From Thalassospira profundimaris (lineage in GTDB: Bacteria > Pseudomonadota > Alphaproteobacteria > Rhodospirillales > Thalassospiraceae), in assembly GCF_003326795.1 (NCBI RefSeq), contig NZ_JPWI01000010.1, positions 62,001 to 126,000 of the forward strand: a stretch of 64,000 bases of DNA. Direction: 5' to 3'. Numbering within the stretch: position 1 is the stretch's first letter; each line of letters starts with the position of its first letter. Shown here one piece after another: positions 53,085-62,821 of this stretch. The notes under the pieces are model-generated. The model was given only the letters and a program-made list of their open reading frames with translations, had not been told where the DNA came from and ran no database searches. A program made the translations under genes and the position numbers.

Positions 53085-53657
53085 TTATTCTTCCGGCGGT
53101 AGCGGAAATTTCCCGGCAAGTTCAGCAAGCGTTTCGCGCGGGCCTGCAATTTTGATTCTGGTGCCCGTGGTATCGAACTGGCGATCTAGGATGGTAATAC
53201 CATCCTGTGCGCAGGCTTGCTCCAATGTTCCGGCATCTGAAAATCCGGCAAAAATCTCAGCTTCGCCTTGCGGGATATATTCAATAATCTCGGCAACATC
53301 GCAGGCGGCATTCGCCGCCCCGCTATAGGCGCGCACCAACCCGCCCGTACCCAGCTTGGTGCCCCCGAAATAGCGTGTCACAATTACGGCCACATTGATC
53401 AGATCCCGCCCCTGAAGAACCTTAAGACACGGGATGCCAGATGTGCCGGATGGTTCGCCGTCATCCTTGCCATGTTCGATCAGTTGACCTTCGTCATTGA
53501 GATAGCGATAGGCATTGACGTGATGATTAGCCTTGGGGTGAAGGGCGCGCAATTCATTAATCCGCTTTGCCAGATCATCATAAAAGACGAGTTCTGCAAG
53601 AAAACGGGATTTCTTTTCTTCGGTTTCGGCAAAGGCGGGACGGGCGATGGTTTTCAT
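53085..53657 (-). CDS. YigZ/IMPACT family protein (UPF0029)
   Basis: 190 residues. Family signature NDEGQLIEHGKDDGEPSGTS, then GIPCLKVL and VIVTRYFGGTKLGTGGLVRA, as in YigZ. The first domain is an S5-like fold, the C-terminal about 60 residues an EF-G-like domain. The role in bacteria is unproven; ribosome or translation-related binding is suggested for the eukaryotic IMPACT relatives. Monocistronic by layout. Confidence 0.9.
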   Translation of the reverse strand: MKTIARPAFAETEEKKSRFLAELVFYDDLAKRINELRALHPKANHHVNAYRYLNDEGQLIEHGKDDGEPSGTSGIPCLKVLQGRDLINVAVIVTRYFGGTKLGTGGLVRAYSGAANAACDVAEIIEYIPQGEAEIFAGFSDAGTLEQACAQDGITILDRQFDTTGTRIKIAGPRETLAELAGKFPLPPEE

Positions 53658-53737
53658 GGACGGGTTGATATCAAACTCCGCCCCTGATCACCAGTCTTCA
53701 GCATGAAGGGATCAGGGCGAAGATTAGTTGTCGGCAC

Positions 53738-54382
53738 TTAACGGGTGGCCGGGATCAGCAGGACACCCTCGGCAAACTGGGTTTTGATCATTGCGCGCCA
53801 TACCGTATTCAGGTCAATGCCGAGTTCCTTGCTGGCTATGCTGAAATCCGGCTCCTGTGGTGATGGCGTGTTCCAGTCCATTGCCTGTGTATCAACGAAA
53901 TCGAAAACCACATTCATCCGTGATCCGGATTCTTGCAGTATTGAGGCAACTGGCACGTAAAAGGCGTGTTCGTTCGGTTGCCCGATGAACTGTTTGATCT
54001 TGCGATGTCCAACCACCATGAAGAACAGCTTACCATCAAGGTTGAAACCCTTCATCATCGCCAGCATGTTTGAGGTCGATTCTGTCCGCTCTTGCGCGCG
54101 ATGGACGAATTTCCAGTTGCTGTTGCCGATATAACGACCGTCAAGGGCGCTCGCACATGCCATCTCGAAAACGTCGTTTTCCCTTGTTGCACCGGCCAAT
54201 GCCTTGGCCGACATGATGTTGCGATTTTCATCGCAGAACGTCAGCGTACTAAGGTGCATGATCCGCAAATTGGACGTGAAATTCTCAAAGGATTGCTTGT
54301 TCTGAGCATCTGCCGGATGCGGGGCAACAAGGAACAGGCAAAAACAAAGGGCGGCAAATGCCTTGGTCAGCGGGCGGATCAT
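53738..54382 (-). CDS. Exported protein of unknown function
   Basis: About 214 residues from ATG 54382 (ATG 54397 is an alternative). A signal peptide (AFAALCFCLFLVAPHPADA) directs it to the periplasm. The mature part has two cysteines (LTFCDENRN, EMACASALD) likely forming a disulfide, and a mixed alpha/beta pattern around FNLDGKLFFMVVGHRKIKQF. I recognise no domain. It stands alone between yigZ and a TauE/SafE gene. Codon use matches the neighbours. Confidence 0.55.
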   Translation of the reverse strand: MIRPLTKAFAALCFCLFLVAPHPADAQNKQSFENFTSNLRIMHLSTLTFCDENRNIMSAKALAGATRENDVFEMACASALDGRYIGNSNWKFVHRAQERTESTSNMLAMMKGFNLDGKLFFMVVGHRKIKQFIGQPNEHAFYVPVASILQESGSRMNVVFDFVDTQAMDWNTPSPQEPDFSIASKELGIDLNTVWRAMIKTQFAEGVLLIPATR

Positions 54383-54487
54383 CGTTCCGGTTTCCATAAG
54401 GTCGTGATTTATAATAACTATCTCACGCATTTATAGGCGACGGAGTTTCGTCTGAATACAACTTTTCGGTGTTTTTCCTTGGGCCGC

Positions 54488-55231
54488 TTAGGTCGTGACA
54501 AACTTCCCGATCAGGATAACCCCGAAGATAATCAGCATGATCAGGACAACCTTGCGGAAGGTTTCTGCATCCAGGCGGTTGCGCACCGCTGCGCCAAGCT
54601 TGGTGCCGATATAGACCGGGACCAGTCCGGCAAGGGAAATCCAGACCGTTTCAAGTGTCATCATCCCCATGCGCCACAGACCAAACGCCATGACGATGCT
54701 TGAAAGACTGAACGAGATATTGATGGCCTGGATAAAGCGTTTGGGATCAAGCCGCATCGAAAGCAGAAAGGGCAGAACCGGCATCACCTGTGATCCGGTA
54801 ATGCCATTGACCAGTCCGGTCGAAAAACCCGAAATCGGTGCCAGACGACGGGCAACCTTGTCCGAGATCGGTTTGCCATGGCGAAACAGCGTGATTGCCC
54901 CGTAATTCATCAAAACCAGCCCCAGAACCGCACCTGCAAGAATGCTGTCGACCATTTCAAGAACGGCAAGTCCAATCAGAAGGCCCGGAATGGTGGCCAG
55001 AAACATCGGCCAGAACCGGTTGACGGTTTCGCGAAAATGCCCCGCTTGCGCCATGACGATCGAGTTACTGACAAGGGACGGAATGATCACAAGCGGCATG
55101 CCGGCCTTAAGCCCCAAACCAAGGGCAAGGATCGGCAGGGCCGATGTTGAAAACCCGAGACCCGTAGCGCCCTTTACAAAGGCCGCAACAAAATAGGCGC
55201 AGGCAATAACGACAATTGTTTCAATGGTCAT
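54488..55231 (-). CDS. TauE/SafE-family membrane permease
   Basis: 247 residues from ATG 55231 with eight hydrophobic helices in two repeated halves (FVKGATGLGFSTSALPILAL, and FSTGLVNGITGSQVMPVLPF with its G-rich turns). This family (DUF81) exports sulfite or sulfonates, and some members move other anions. The substrate is not readable, though cysH and siroheme genes elsewhere show sulfur assimilation. The in-frame start at 55330 would add a non-homologous leader. Confidence 0.85.
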   Translation of the reverse strand: MTIETIVVIACAYFVAAFVKGATGLGFSTSALPILALGLGLKAGMPLVIIPSLVSNSIVMAQAGHFRETVNRFWPMFLATIPGLLIGLAVLEMVDSILAGAVLGLVLMNYGAITLFRHGKPISDKVARRLAPISGFSTGLVNGITGSQVMPVLPFLLSMRLDPKRFIQAINISFSLSSIVMAFGLWRMGMMTLETVWISLAGLVPVYIGTKLGAAVRNRLDAETFRKVVLIMLIIFGVILIGKFVTT

Positions 55232-55600
55232 GGGGATCCGCAGACAGGTGGTGACGCGCGCGCAGTTTGCCCGCATTTGGCGAATTGCGCAAATGGTCTG
55301 ACAATTGCGAAGAACCGGATTCGCCCCCACTTGTCTGGTATGATGATTTGGTAATCACCTGACTGCCTTTCATAATTAAGTGGTTATGAGTGGAATTTTG
55401 CGTGATTTTTGGGTGGCTTGGCAAAAAATTGCGGGTTTTTATCGTCCTTAAGTCTAGAAGGGGTGGAAATGCGTGTGCAAAACCCGTATCAAGTTTGACC
55501 CGGTTCAAGGACCGGGGCACAGGGCGGAAATCTGCCGGAAAACTGGATTTGTGTTATAATGGCGGCATGATGATGAACATGCCGGATTGAGAGGAAGCAA
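55232..55600 (+). other. 369-base gene-free stretch with the DAHP synthase promoter
   Basis: Divergent control region. An extended -10 TGTTATAAT at 55552-55560 (TG-n-TATAAT) sits 41 bases before the aroG start, which would give a transcript start near 55567 and a leader of about 34 bases. No good -35 and no trp-like attenuator or leader peptide was seen. The rest holds no plausible gene. Confidence 0.45.
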
Positions 55601-56986
55601 ATGAGCAAGAGCTGGAGCATTGATAGCTGGCGCAACCTGCCGATCAAGCAGGTGCCGACTTATCCTGATGCACAGGCCCTCGAGGCCGTAGAGCAAGAGC
55701 TCGGCAGCTATCCTCCTTTGGTATTTGCTGGCGAGGCGCGCGCGCTTAAAGAGAAGCTTGGTGAAGTCGCAGAAGGCAATGCCTTCCTGCTGCAGGGCGG
55801 TGACTGTGCCGAAAGCTTCAAGGAATTTCACCCGAACAACATTCGCGACACCTTCAAGGTGATGCTGCAGATGGCAGTTGTCCTGACCTTTGGGGCATCC
55901 TGCCCGGTGGTCAAGGTCGGTCGCATGGCGGGCCAGTTTGCCAAGCCGCGTTCGGCTGATACCGAAACCATCAATGGTGTTGAACTGCCAAGCTATCGCG
56001 GTGACGTGGTCAATGGCATCGAATTCACCGAAGAAGCCCGTATTCCGGACCCGCAGCGTCAGATCCGCGCCTATAACCAGTCGGCGGCGACGCTCAACCT
56101 GCTGCGTGCCTTTGCCCAGGGCGGTTTTGCCGATCTGACCAAAATCCATCGCTGGAACCTGTCATTTGTTGATGGCAGCCCGGCAGGCGAGCGCTACAGC
56201 AAGCTGACCACGCAGATCGACGAGGCTGTTGCCTTCATGCAGGCCTGCGGCATCACGGCTGACAGTGCTCCGCAGCTGCGTGAAACCGATTTCTACACCT
56301 CGCACGAAGCCCTTCTTCTGGGCTATGAACAGGCCCTGACCCGTCAGGACAGCCTGACGGGCGAATATTATGATTGCTCGGCGCATATGCTGTGGATCGG
56401 GGATCGTACCCGTAACCTTGACGGTGCCCATGTTGAATTCATGCGCGGGGTCAAAAACCCGATCGGCATGAAATGTGGCCCGACCATGGATGAAGATGAT
56501 CTGATCCGTCTGATCGACCGTCTGAACCCGCAGAACGAAGCCGGTCGTCTGACCCTGATTGCGCGTATGGGCGCTGACAAGGTCTTTGATAACCTGCCGC
56601 GTCTGGTCAAACGCGTTAAGGCCGAAGGCCGCAAGGTCGTCTGGTCCTGCGATCCGATGCATGGCAACACGGTCAAGGCAACCAACGGCTATAAAACCCG
56701 TCCGTTTGACTCGATCCTGTCCGAGGTTAAAAACTTCTTTGACGTTCACAAGGCCGAAGGCACCCATGCCGGTGGCGTTCATTTCGAAATGACCGGAACC
56801 GACGTAACCGAATGCATCGGTGGTGCACGCGAAGTGACCGAAGATGCGCTTTCGGATCGTTACCACACCCATTGTGACCCGCGCCTGAATGGCGGACAGG
56901 CTCTTGAGCTTGCCTTCCTGATCGCCGAGATGATCAAGAAAGAACGTGACACTGTTCGCGCAGAACAGCTGGCGGCTTCTGCCTGA
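55601..56986 (+). CDS. 3-deoxy-7-phosphoheptulonate synthase, class II
   Basis: 461 residues, class II (plant/actinobacterial type) by length and blocks: [92 protein letters not shown] and [19 protein letters not shown]. It condenses PEP and erythrose-4-phosphate in the first step of the shikimate pathway. Class II enzymes are often regulated through association with an AroQ mutase; an AroQ-like gene is in the window but 43 kb away. GAGGAAG precedes ATG 55601. Confidence 0.95.
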   Translation: MSKSWSIDSWRNLPIKQVPTYPDAQALEAVEQELGSYPPLVFAGEARALKEKLGEVAEGNAFLLQGGDCAESFKEFHPNNIRDTFKVMLQMAVVLTFGASCPVVKVGRMAGQFAKPRSADTETINGVELPSYRGDVVNGIEFTEEARIPDPQRQIRAYNQSAATLNLLRAFAQGGFADLTKIHRWNLSFVDGSPAGERYSKLTTQIDEAVAFMQACGITADSAPQLRETDFYTSHEALLLGYEQALTRQDSLTGEYYDCSAHMLWIGDRTRNLDGAHVEFMRGVKNPIGMKCGPTMDEDDLIRLIDRLNPQNEAGRLTLIARMGADKVFDNLPRLVKRVKAEGRKVVWSCDPMHGNTVKATNGYKTRPFDSILSEVKNFFDVHKAEGTHAGGVHFEMTGTDVTECIGGAREVTEDALSDRYHTHCDPRLNGGQALELAFLIAEMIKKERDTVRAEQLAASA

Positions 56987-57022
56987 TTATCCTCTCGGGA
57001 TTGGAAGGCTGCATTCTTGCAA

Positions 57023-57055
57023 ACAAGGCGTCCGGGAAACCGGGCGCCTTGTTTT
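57023..57055 (+). terminator. Terminator after DAHP synthase
   Basis: ACAAGGCGTCCGG/CCGGGCGCCTTGT, 13 bp with one G-T pair, tetraloop GAAA and a TTTT tail, 36 bases past the stop. Confidence 0.9.
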
Positions 57056-57278
57056 ATTTCGGCGGAAAGCAGATCGACTGTTGAGAGGTAAAAACGTTAC
57101 GGAGTGCGCGGAATATCAGAATTTCCTTACCTTGAAGGCTGCTTTGGGATGTTTTGTCTCGCAATCAAGGCGCACTGATGTAAAAAAAACCTCTACCAAA
57201 GGGGATGAAATATTCTTAAGTATAAACAATTACAGGGCATTCCTGCACAGGAATAGAATTCAAGAGGTCGCAACGCGT

Positions 57279-57764
57279 ATGGTGGATGAAGCTGATTTCA
57301 CCGAATGGCAGAAGAAAGTAGAGGGAACCAACATTTCCTCGACCACGCTATTGGCGACTGACTATCTCAACCATTTCAACGAGATCGTGATGCTTCTCGA
57401 AATGGTGCCCGACATGCCCGACATGATCGAGGACTGTAAGGAATGGGCCCCGAAAAGCTATCAGGACCATTTTCGTGACAGCGCATTTTCCGATCGTGAA
57501 CTGGCGATTGAGGCCTATGACCATGTGCCGGCCCGATTCCGTCAACCGTTTGAAGAAACGATCAATCACCTTAATACGATTGTCCGCCACGCCATCACCC
57601 AGCTTGAAATGATCATTGCCGAGGGTAATGAGGAGCTCTTGCGTGAAACAGCCCATGCGATCACGGTATCGCTGCAAAAGTTCATGGATGTGGCCAGCGG
57701 GATCATCCATGGATCGGCCAAAACCATGAGTCAGGATGAAATCGACGCGGCACTTGCTCTGTAA
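57279..57764 (+). CDS. Small helical protein ending in a FliM-like SQDEID motif
   Basis: 161 residues from ATG 57279; earlier in-frame codons cross the terminator and are rejected. It is almost all helical (YLNHFNEIVMLLEMVPDMPD, IEDCKEWAPKSYQDHFRDSA, NHLNTIVRHAITQLEMIIAE), with no signal peptide or membrane segment. The last residues, TMSQDEIDAALAL, closely resemble the N-terminal LSQDEIDALL motif by which FliM binds phospho-CheY, also echoed at the end of CheZ. I recognise no full-length family. GAGG lies 12 bases upstream of ATG. A link to chemotaxis is inference from the motif only. Confidence 0.55.
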   Translation: MVDEADFTEWQKKVEGTNISSTTLLATDYLNHFNEIVMLLEMVPDMPDMIEDCKEWAPKSYQDHFRDSAFSDRELAIEAYDHVPARFRQPFEETINHLNTIVRHAITQLEMIIAEGNEELLRETAHAITVSLQKFMDVASGIIHGSAKTMSQDEIDAALAL

Positions 57765-57864
57765 CGGGCGAAGCGGTCGGATTTTTACGTGAAAAATACT
57801 TGTGGAATGCAGCATTGCCCATTCCGCAATTGACAGCGCGTAAGGCGGCTCCTATTCCAACATC

Positions 57865-59541
57865 ATGACAAAGAATCTTGCCATTGCGATTGCCCAACTG
57901 AACCCGATTGTCGGTGACGTCGCCGGAAACCGGGACAAGGTTGTGGCTGCCTGGGAAACTGCGGCCGACAGGGGCGCGGACATTGTCCTTTATTCCGAAC
58001 TGGTCCTGTCGGGCTATCCGCCAGAAGATCTGGTGATGAAGCCCGCCTTCATGCGCCATCTGCATGAAGCAGTGACCAGCATTTGCGAAGAGACGGCCAA
58101 ACGTGCTGATGGTCCGGCATTATTGCTGACCACGCCGTGGGAAATTGATGGCCTGCGCCATAACGCGGTGCTTCTGATTGATCAGGGCAAGATCGTTGAT
58201 GTGCGCGCCAAGCAGGATTTGCCCAACTATGGCGTGTTTGATGAAAAGCGCGTCTTTAGTGCCGGACCGATGCCGGAACCGATTTCATTCCGCGGAGTGA
58301 AACTTGGTGTGCCGATCTGTGAAGATGTCTGGACGCCAAATGTTGTTACCCATCTTTCCCGCGCTGGCGCCGAGATTTTCCTTGTTCCCAACGGTTCACC
58401 GTTTGAGGCCGACAAGGGCGGGCTGCGTCGCAATCTGATCGAAGATCGCGTGTCTGAATCCAGGACCCCGATGATTTATTGCAACGAGGTTGGCGGTCAG
58501 GACGAGTTGGTCTTTGATGGCGGGTCGTTTGGGCTCAATGGTGACGGATCGCTTGCGGTGGCACTTCCGGCCTTTGCTGAAGATGTGGTTGTCACGAACT
58601 GGACCAAGGGTGACAACGGCAAGTGGCGCTGTGCCGATGACGCGCCCAAGGCCGAATACCCGACGGGTCTTGATGCGATTTATCAGGCCCTTGTTCTGGG
58701 CCTGCGCGACTATGTGAACAAGAACCATTTCCCCGGTGTCGTGATCGGCATGTCTGGCGGGATTGATAGTGCGCTTTCGGCTGCTGTGGCGGTGGATGCA
58801 TTGGGGGCGGATCGTGTGCGTCTGGTGATGATGCCATCGCCCTATACGTCACGCGAAAGTCTTGAAGATGCCGAGATTTGCGCAGGCATGCTCAAAACCG
58901 GGATCGAAAGCATCAATATCGGTCCGGCAATGGCCGCGTTTGAACAGATGCTGGCGCCTACCTTTGAAGGTCGTGATGCCGATATTACCGAAGAAAACAT
59001 TCAGGCCCGTTCACGCGGGATCATCCTGATGGGGATTTCAAACAAGTTTGGCCACATGGTGCTGACCACCGGCAACAAGTCGGAAATGTCGGTCGGCTAT
59101 GCAACGCTTTATGGCGACATGTGTGGTGGCTATTCGGTTCTGAAAGACCTTTACAAGACGACCGTGTTTGCATTGTGCCACTGGCGCAATGAACACAAAC
59201 CTTCTGGCGCGATGGGCCCCAATGGCATGGTGATCCCGGAACGGATCATTACCAAACCGCCATCGGCCGAGCTCCGCCCGGATCAAAAAGACGAAGATAG
59301 TCTGCCGCCTTATGACGTCCTTGATGATATTCTTCATCAGATGATTGAAGGTGAGCGGTCTGTTCGCGATATCGTGGATAGTGGTCACGACGAGGCAACA
59401 GTGCGCCGGGTTTGGCGTTTGCTGGATCGGGCCGAATACAAACGCCGTCAGGCGCCCCCGGGGGTCAAGATCACCCCGCGTGCCTTTGGCCGTGACCGTC
59501 GCTATCCGATTACCAATGGTTTCACGAACCTTGTTACGTGA
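57865..59541 (+). CDS. nadE: Glutamine-dependent NAD+ synthetase
   Basis: 558 residues, two domains. The N-terminal nitrilase-like glutaminase has the Glu-Lys-Cys triad at E45 (YSELVLSGYPP), about K116 (KQDLPNYGVFDE) and C152 (VPICEDVW). The C-terminal synthase has the P-loop GMSGGIDSALSAAVA at about 295-308. It amidates nicotinic acid adenine dinucleotide in the last step of NAD synthesis, using glutamine. gltX follows at once, its alternative GTG start overlapping this stop. Confidence 0.95.
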   Translation: MTKNLAIAIAQLNPIVGDVAGNRDKVVAAWETAADRGADIVLYSELVLSGYPPEDLVMKPAFMRHLHEAVTSICEETAKRADGPALLLTTPWEIDGLRHNAVLLIDQGKIVDVRAKQDLPNYGVFDEKRVFSAGPMPEPISFRGVKLGVPICEDVWTPNVVTHLSRAGAEIFLVPNGSPFEADKGGLRRNLIEDRVSESRTPMIYCNEVGGQDELVFDGGSFGLNGDGSLAVALPAFAEDVVVTNWTKGDNGKWRCADDAPKAEYPTGLDAIYQALVLGLRDYVNKNHFPGVVIGMSGGIDSALSAAVAVDALGADRVRLVMMPSPYTSRESLEDAEICAGMLKTGIESINIGPAMAAFEQMLAPTFEGRDADITEENIQARSRGIILMGISNKFGHMVLTTGNKSEMSVGYATLYGDMCGGYSVLKDLYKTTVFALCHWRNEHKPSGAMGPNGMVIPERIITKPPSAELRPDQKDEDSLPPYDVLDDILHQMIEGERSVRDIVDSGHDEATVRRVWRLLDRAEYKRRQAPPGVKITPRAFGRDRRYPITNGFTNLVT

Positions 59542-59555
59542 TTGAAAAGTTTGAA

Positions 59556-60908
59556 ATGACAAAACCTGTACTGCGATTTGCCCCCAGCCCGACCGGGCTT
59601 CTTCACGTCGGTAACGCCCGTGTGGCACTGATGAACTGGCTCTATGCCCGGAAATCAGGTGGGAAATTCATCCTGCGCTTTGACGATACCGACCCGGAAC
59701 GCTCGAAAGACGAATATGTCGATGCCATCCGCGAAGATCTTGAATGGCTTGGCCTTGACTGGGACCGTGAAGAGCGCCAGTCGCTCCGTCAGGACAAATA
59801 TGACGCCGCCATTGCGGACCTTAAAAAGCGTGAATTGCTGTATCCGTGCTACGAGACCGAAGGTGAACTGAACTGGAAACGCAAGGCGGCCCGCCAGCGT
59901 CACCAGCCCTTCATCTATGACCGCAAGGCATTGACCCTTTCAGATGACGAAATCGCCGCACTTGAGGCCGAAGGCCGCAAACCGCACTGGCGCTTCCTTT
60001 TGACCGATGGTCTGGTCGAGTGGGATGATCTGACACGCGGCCTATGCTCGTTTGATACGGAACATGTATCGGACCCGGTTCTGATCCGTGAAGACGGCTC
60101 GCTGCTTTATATGTTGGGCTCGGTGGTTGATGACCTTGAAATGGGGGTGACCCATATCATCCGCGGCGAGGACCATGTGACCAACACCGTGTCACAGATT
60201 TTGCTGTATCTGGCGATGGGCGGTAAGCCCGGTGCGCTTGAATTTGCCCATATGCCGCTTTTGGCGGGACCGGGTGGCTCGCAGCTTTCCAAACGTCTGG
60301 GCAGCCTTTCGCTGCGCGAGTTGCGCAATGACGGGTTCGAGGTCGAAGCACTGGTTGGTCTGCTGACCGGTCTTGGTGCGTCGGATAAAATCGAACCGGC
60401 AAGCCTGGCCCAGGTTCTTGAGAAATTCGACCTGGATCATTATGGCCGTTCAACGCCGAAATTCGATCCGGCCGAGCTGGCAAGCCTGAATGAAAAAGTC
60501 ATTCATGACATGTCATTTGAAACCGCCCGACCGAAACTGGTTGCTGCGGGTATGGCTGATGCCAATGAAATGTTCTGGAATGCGGTGCGTGGTAATTGCT
60601 GGCGCGTCGCCGAGGCGCTGGAATGGTGGGATGTCATCCATCAGACCGTGATCCCGGAAATCGATGCCGAGGATGTCGATTTCGTCAAACAGGCTGCAGA
60701 AATGCTGCCCGAAGGTGAACTTGATGCCACCAGCTGGAAATCCTGGACCACCGCATTGAAAGATGCGACCGGTCGCAAGGGCAAACAGCTTTTCATGCCG
60801 CTTCGCAAGGCGCTGACAGCCCGCGAACATGGCCCGGAAATGTCGGCAATGCTGGTTCTGATCGGGTCTGAAAAGGCGCGTGCGCGGTTGTGTGGGAAGG
60901 CGGTCTAA
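59556..60908 (+). CDS. gltX: Glutamate-tRNA ligase
   Basis: 450 residues. Class I signatures: PSPTGLLHVGNARVALMNWL (HIGH equivalent HVGN) and SQLSKRLGSLSL (KMSKS equivalent). It also has RFDDTDPERS and the family anticodon-binding C-terminus. It charges tRNA-Glu, and many alphaproteobacteria carry two copies, one able to mischarge tRNA-Gln for the GatCAB route; which type this is cannot be told here. ATG 59556 is preferred; GTG 59538 overlaps the nadE stop (GTGA). Likely co-transcribed with nadE and cysS. Confidence 0.94.
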   Translation: MTKPVLRFAPSPTGLLHVGNARVALMNWLYARKSGGKFILRFDDTDPERSKDEYVDAIREDLEWLGLDWDREERQSLRQDKYDAAIADLKKRELLYPCYETEGELNWKRKAARQRHQPFIYDRKALTLSDDEIAALEAEGRKPHWRFLLTDGLVEWDDLTRGLCSFDTEHVSDPVLIREDGSLLYMLGSVVDDLEMGVTHIIRGEDHVTNTVSQILLYLAMGGKPGALEFAHMPLLAGPGGSQLSKRLGSLSLRELRNDGFEVEALVGLLTGLGASDKIEPASLAQVLEKFDLDHYGRSTPKFDPAELASLNEKVIHDMSFETARPKLVAAGMADANEMFWNAVRGNCWRVAEALEWWDVIHQTVIPEIDAEDVDFVKQAAEMLPEGELDATSWKSWTTALKDATGRKGKQLFMPLRKALTAREHGPEMSAMLVLIGSEKARARLCGKAV

Positions 60909-60977
60909 GCATCTGCTTTGATCGCCGGAAACTTGCCTGCACTTAACCGCAAACACAGCCAAACGGACAAAATGATA

Positions 60978-62354
60978 ATGAACAAGACCCTTCGCATTTA
61001 TGACACGCTCACCCGCGAAAAGCAGGTGTTTGAGCCGATCGATCCGGAACATGTCCGCCTTTATGTCTGCGGACCGACCGTTTATGACTATGCCCATGTC
61101 GGCAATGCGCGGCCTGTTGTGGTGTTTGATACGCTGGTGCGTGTTCTTCGCCACATCTATCCCAAAGTCACCTATGTCCGGAACGTCACCGACGTTGACG
61201 ACAAGATCAATGCGCGAGCCAAGGAAAGCGGCGAGCCGATTTCCGAAATCACCAAGCGCACGCACAAGGCATATCTGGATGACATGGGTGCGCTCAATGC
61301 CGCCAAACCCGATATCGAGCCGCGCGCGACCGAACATATCGCCGAGATGATTGCGATGTGCGAAAGCCTGATCGCGCAGGGCTTTGCCTATGCCGCCGAA
61401 GGCCACGTTCTGTTTTCGGTCAGCAAGTTCGACGAATATGGCAAGCTGTCGCGTCGTGACCGCAAGGAAATGATCGCCGGTGCGCGCGTTGAAGTCGCCC
61501 CTTATAAACAGGACCCGGCGGACTTTGTTCTTTGGAAACCGTCAGATGACGATATCCCCGGCTGGGACAGCCCGTGGGGCCGTGGTCGTCCGGGCTGGCA
61601 TATTGAATGCTCGGCCATGTCGACCCGTTATCTTGGCGAGAATTTCGACATTCATGGCGGTGGTTCGGATCTGGTGTTCCCGCATCATGAAAACGAACTG
61701 GCGCAAAGCTGCTGCGCGAACAAGGGGTCGAGCTACGCCAAATACTGGATGCATAACGGCCATCTGATGGTCGAAGGTGAAAAGATGTCCAAGTCGCTTG
61801 GCAACTTTGTCACCGTGCATGAGCTTTTGGAAAAATGGCCGGGCGAAGCGATCCGTTTGGCGATGATGGGAACGCATTACCATCAGCCGATCAACTGGAC
61901 GGAAGAAAACCTGCGTCAGGCCAAAGAGGCGCTTGACCGGTTCTATACAGCCCTTCGTCAGAGTTCCGACGTGACCCCGGAAAATATGCCGGTGCCGCGC
62001 GCGGTACTTGAAGCACTGTGTGATGACCTGAACACGCCGCTTGCGATTTCTGAGTTCCATAACCTTGTGACCAAATTCAACAAGGCGGAAAAGAAATTCG
62101 AGCGTGCCGAGGCCAAAGGTGAAATCCTTGCTGCGGCCAAGCTTCTGGGCATTCTTGAAGCTGACCCCGAAGCCTGGTTTACCGGATCAGCCGATGAAGA
62201 TGAGGCTGCCGAGATTGATGGCCTGATTGCCCAGCGCGCAGAAGCCAAGAAGAACAAGGATTTCGCAACCGCCGATAAGATCCGTGACGATCTTCTGGCG
62301 CGCGGCATCATCCTTGAAGACTTCAAGGAAGGTACTAGCTGGAAACGCGTTTAA
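60978..62354 (+). CDS. cysS: Cysteine-tRNA ligase
   Basis: 458 residues. Zinc and HIGH region LYVCGPTVYDYAHVGNARPV, then YVRNVTDVDDKINARAKESG, the WHIECSAMSTRYLG block with the zinc cysteine and HHENELAQS, and MSKSLGNFVTVHELLEKW. It charges tRNA-Cys in the cytoplasm. ATG 60978 is used for better ribosome-site spacing; ATG 60972 is possible. 69 bases after gltX; closes with a terminator. Confidence 0.96.
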   Translation: MNKTLRIYDTLTREKQVFEPIDPEHVRLYVCGPTVYDYAHVGNARPVVVFDTLVRVLRHIYPKVTYVRNVTDVDDKINARAKESGEPISEITKRTHKAYLDDMGALNAAKPDIEPRATEHIAEMIAMCESLIAQGFAYAAEGHVLFSVSKFDEYGKLSRRDRKEMIAGARVEVAPYKQDPADFVLWKPSDDDIPGWDSPWGRGRPGWHIECSAMSTRYLGENFDIHGGGSDLVFPHHENELAQSCCANKGSSYAKYWMHNGHLMVEGEKMSKSLGNFVTVHELLEKWPGEAIRLAMMGTHYHQPINWTEENLRQAKEALDRFYTALRQSSDVTPENMPVPRAVLEALCDDLNTPLAISEFHNLVTKFNKAEKKFERAEAKGEILAAAKLLGILEADPEAWFTGSADEDEAAEIDGLIAQRAEAKKNKDFATADKIRDDLLARGIILEDFKEGTSWKRV

Positions 62355-62378
62355 GGCTTAATCCGCCTGTGAAATGAT

Positions 62379-62407
62379 AAAAGGCCGCAGTTTTACTGCG
62401 GCCTTTT
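62379..62407. terminator. Bidirectional terminator after cysS
   Basis: AAAAGGCCGCAGT/ACTGCGGCCTTTT, 13-bp perfect stem with a 3-base loop, between convergent cysS and the decarboxylase gene. Confidence 0.92.
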
Positions 62408-62428
62408 GCGTTGGCGGGGGGGGCAAAG

Positions 62429-62821
62429 TCAGGCGGCCGCGTCAAGTTCGGTAAACAGTTCCTTTGCCGCGTTCAGGCCATTGATCGCGGCGGGAAGCCC
62501 GCCATAAACCGCCATCTGCCAGATCGCCTCGATGATTTCGGTGCGCGATGCGCCTGCGGAAAGTGTATGGCGAATATTGACCTTAAGCTGTGGGGCGGTT
62601 TGCCCGCCCAATACGGTCAGGGCGGCAATCGTGCAGAGCTGCCGGGTTTTCAGATCAAGTCCCGGGCGAGCGTAATGACGGCCATAGGCCCATTCCACCA
62701 GTGTTTCGGCAAAATCAGGCACAAGTTCGTCATAGGCCTCGGCCAGTTGTCCTTCGAGCGGCGGGTTGAGCTTGGCCACTATGTCGCGACCGGCATCAAG
62801 GGCGGAGGTTTTGTCTGTCAT
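62429..62821 (-). CDS. Carboxymuconolactone decarboxylase family protein
   Basis: 130 residues, all helical, with the CMD core LDLKTRQLCTIAALTVLGGQ, then QLKVNIRHTLSAGASRTEII and EAIWQMAVYGGLPAAINGLN. It lacks the CxxC pair of AhpD-type peroxidases, so it is of the gamma-carboxymuconolactone-decarboxylase kind, with a histidine in place. No aromatic-degradation genes flank it. Its ATG overlaps the stop of a MerR-type gene by 4 bases (ATGA), implying one transcript under that regulator. Confidence 0.88.
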   Translation of the reverse strand: MTDKTSALDAGRDIVAKLNPPLEGQLAEAYDELVPDFAETLVEWAYGRHYARPGLDLKTRQLCTIAALTVLGGQTAPQLKVNIRHTLSAGASRTEIIEAIWQMAVYGGLPAAINGLNAAKELFTELDAAA

